A stretch of DNA of 28,868 nt from a virus. Positions 28,717 through 28,868 of this stretch are shown piece after piece. How positions within the stretch are numbered: the stretch's first letter is position 1; each line of letters opens with the position of its first letter. The stretch covers positions 1 through 28,868 of the IMG/VR virus record IMGVR_UViG_3300042882_000347. One strand, given 5' to 3'. Under the pieces are notes generated by a model. It searched no databases and was not told where the DNA came from. It saw only the letters and a program-made list of their open reading frames with translations. Made by a program: the position numbers and the translations under genes.

Positions 28717-28868
28717 CTAAGCTACTAATGCCGTTAATTGGTCTACTGTTAAATACAAAGGTTTTGCTACTCTATCAGCTTCACACATTTCATCAAGTTT
28801 TCTTCTAGCCTTTATTGCTGTAGCATATGGGTGATCGACATCGGGGTCTTTTAGAGCCCTATCGAACA
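28717..28868 (-). CDS. Partial hypothetical gene, 5' end outside window
   Basis: Open from the window edge to a TAG at 28717. The visible 49 residues include DRALKDPDVDHPYATAIKAR, then RRKLDEMCEADRVAKPLYLT and VDQLTALVA. The end looks like two helices. The start is not visible and no function can be assigned. Confidence 0.6.
   Translation of the reverse strand, partial: FDRALKDPDVDHPYATAIKARRKLDEMCEADRVAKPLYLTVDQLTALVA

Noticed and set aside
1-28868. CRISPR arrays, tRNA genes, insertion sequences or an integrase
   Set aside because: No regularly spaced repeats, cloverleaf-like sequences, transposase or integrase ORFs were seen by eye; a tRNAscan run would be needed to exclude a tRNA.

Overview
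The window is part of a tailed-phage genome. Every convincing gene lies on the minus strand, so biologically it reads from position 28868 down to 1. The gene set (T7-type family A DNA polymerase, T7 gp4-type primase-helicase, gp6-type 5'-3' exonuclease, gp2.5-type ssDNA-binding protein, DUF3310 protein, ATP-dependent DNA ligase, small and large terminase, GH24 lysozyme) points to a podovirus of the T7 supergroup infecting a Gram-negative bacterium. No single-subunit RNA polymerase, capsid, portal or tail-tube gene is present, so the window is not the whole genome. Absence of the polymerase here does not prove the phage lacks one. The DNA is AT-rich, with one short GC-rich exception near 14800-14950.

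Layout in transcription order. 28868-27825: four small genes and one partial gene, at least two of them membrane proteins. 27776-21605: replication module (SSB, DUF3310 protein, DNA polymerase, MazG-like pyrophosphohydrolase, exonuclease, GIY-YIG nuclease, primase-helicase). 21596-16649: nucleotide and repair module (class I ribonucleotide reductase beta and alpha, ATP-dependent ligase, PNK-like kinase, small ORFs). 16652-11881: a dense block of small accessory genes, mostly with 4-nt ATGA overlaps. It includes a family built from a repeated module of about 60 residues, a HIRAN protein, a 55-aa protein with a signal peptide, and a 206-aa alpha-helical repeat protein that forms its own transcription unit. 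11778-11220: HNH-AP2 and AP2 genes. 11043-8678: packaging genes with small membrane proteins interleaved. 8685-783: about ten tail-fibre or adhesin genes built from shared N-termini, Fn3, LamG, YadA-like repeats and a C-terminal carbohydrate-binding fold. 719-1: two tiny genes and a lysozyme that runs off the window.

Control elements. A 19-bp sequence, ACCCCGTTAAATTAACCCT on the minus strand, occurs four times without mismatch. All copies are between genes: before the SSB gene, before the 206-aa gene, and twice before the terminase small-subunit gene. It is the best candidate for a phage-specific promoter or operator. Hairpins followed by T-runs sit directly upstream of the ribosome-binding sites of the DNA polymerase, ligase, secreted-protein and HNH genes, suggesting terminator or RNA-processing punctuation between operons.

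Most of the window fits a known phage type. The least explained parts are the four-copy element, the repeat-module gene family, the insulated 206-aa gene, the GC-rich gene end and some non-standard residues in NrdB and the DNA polymerase. Where several starts were possible, Shine-Dalgarno sequences (SD) and gene overlaps decided the call.
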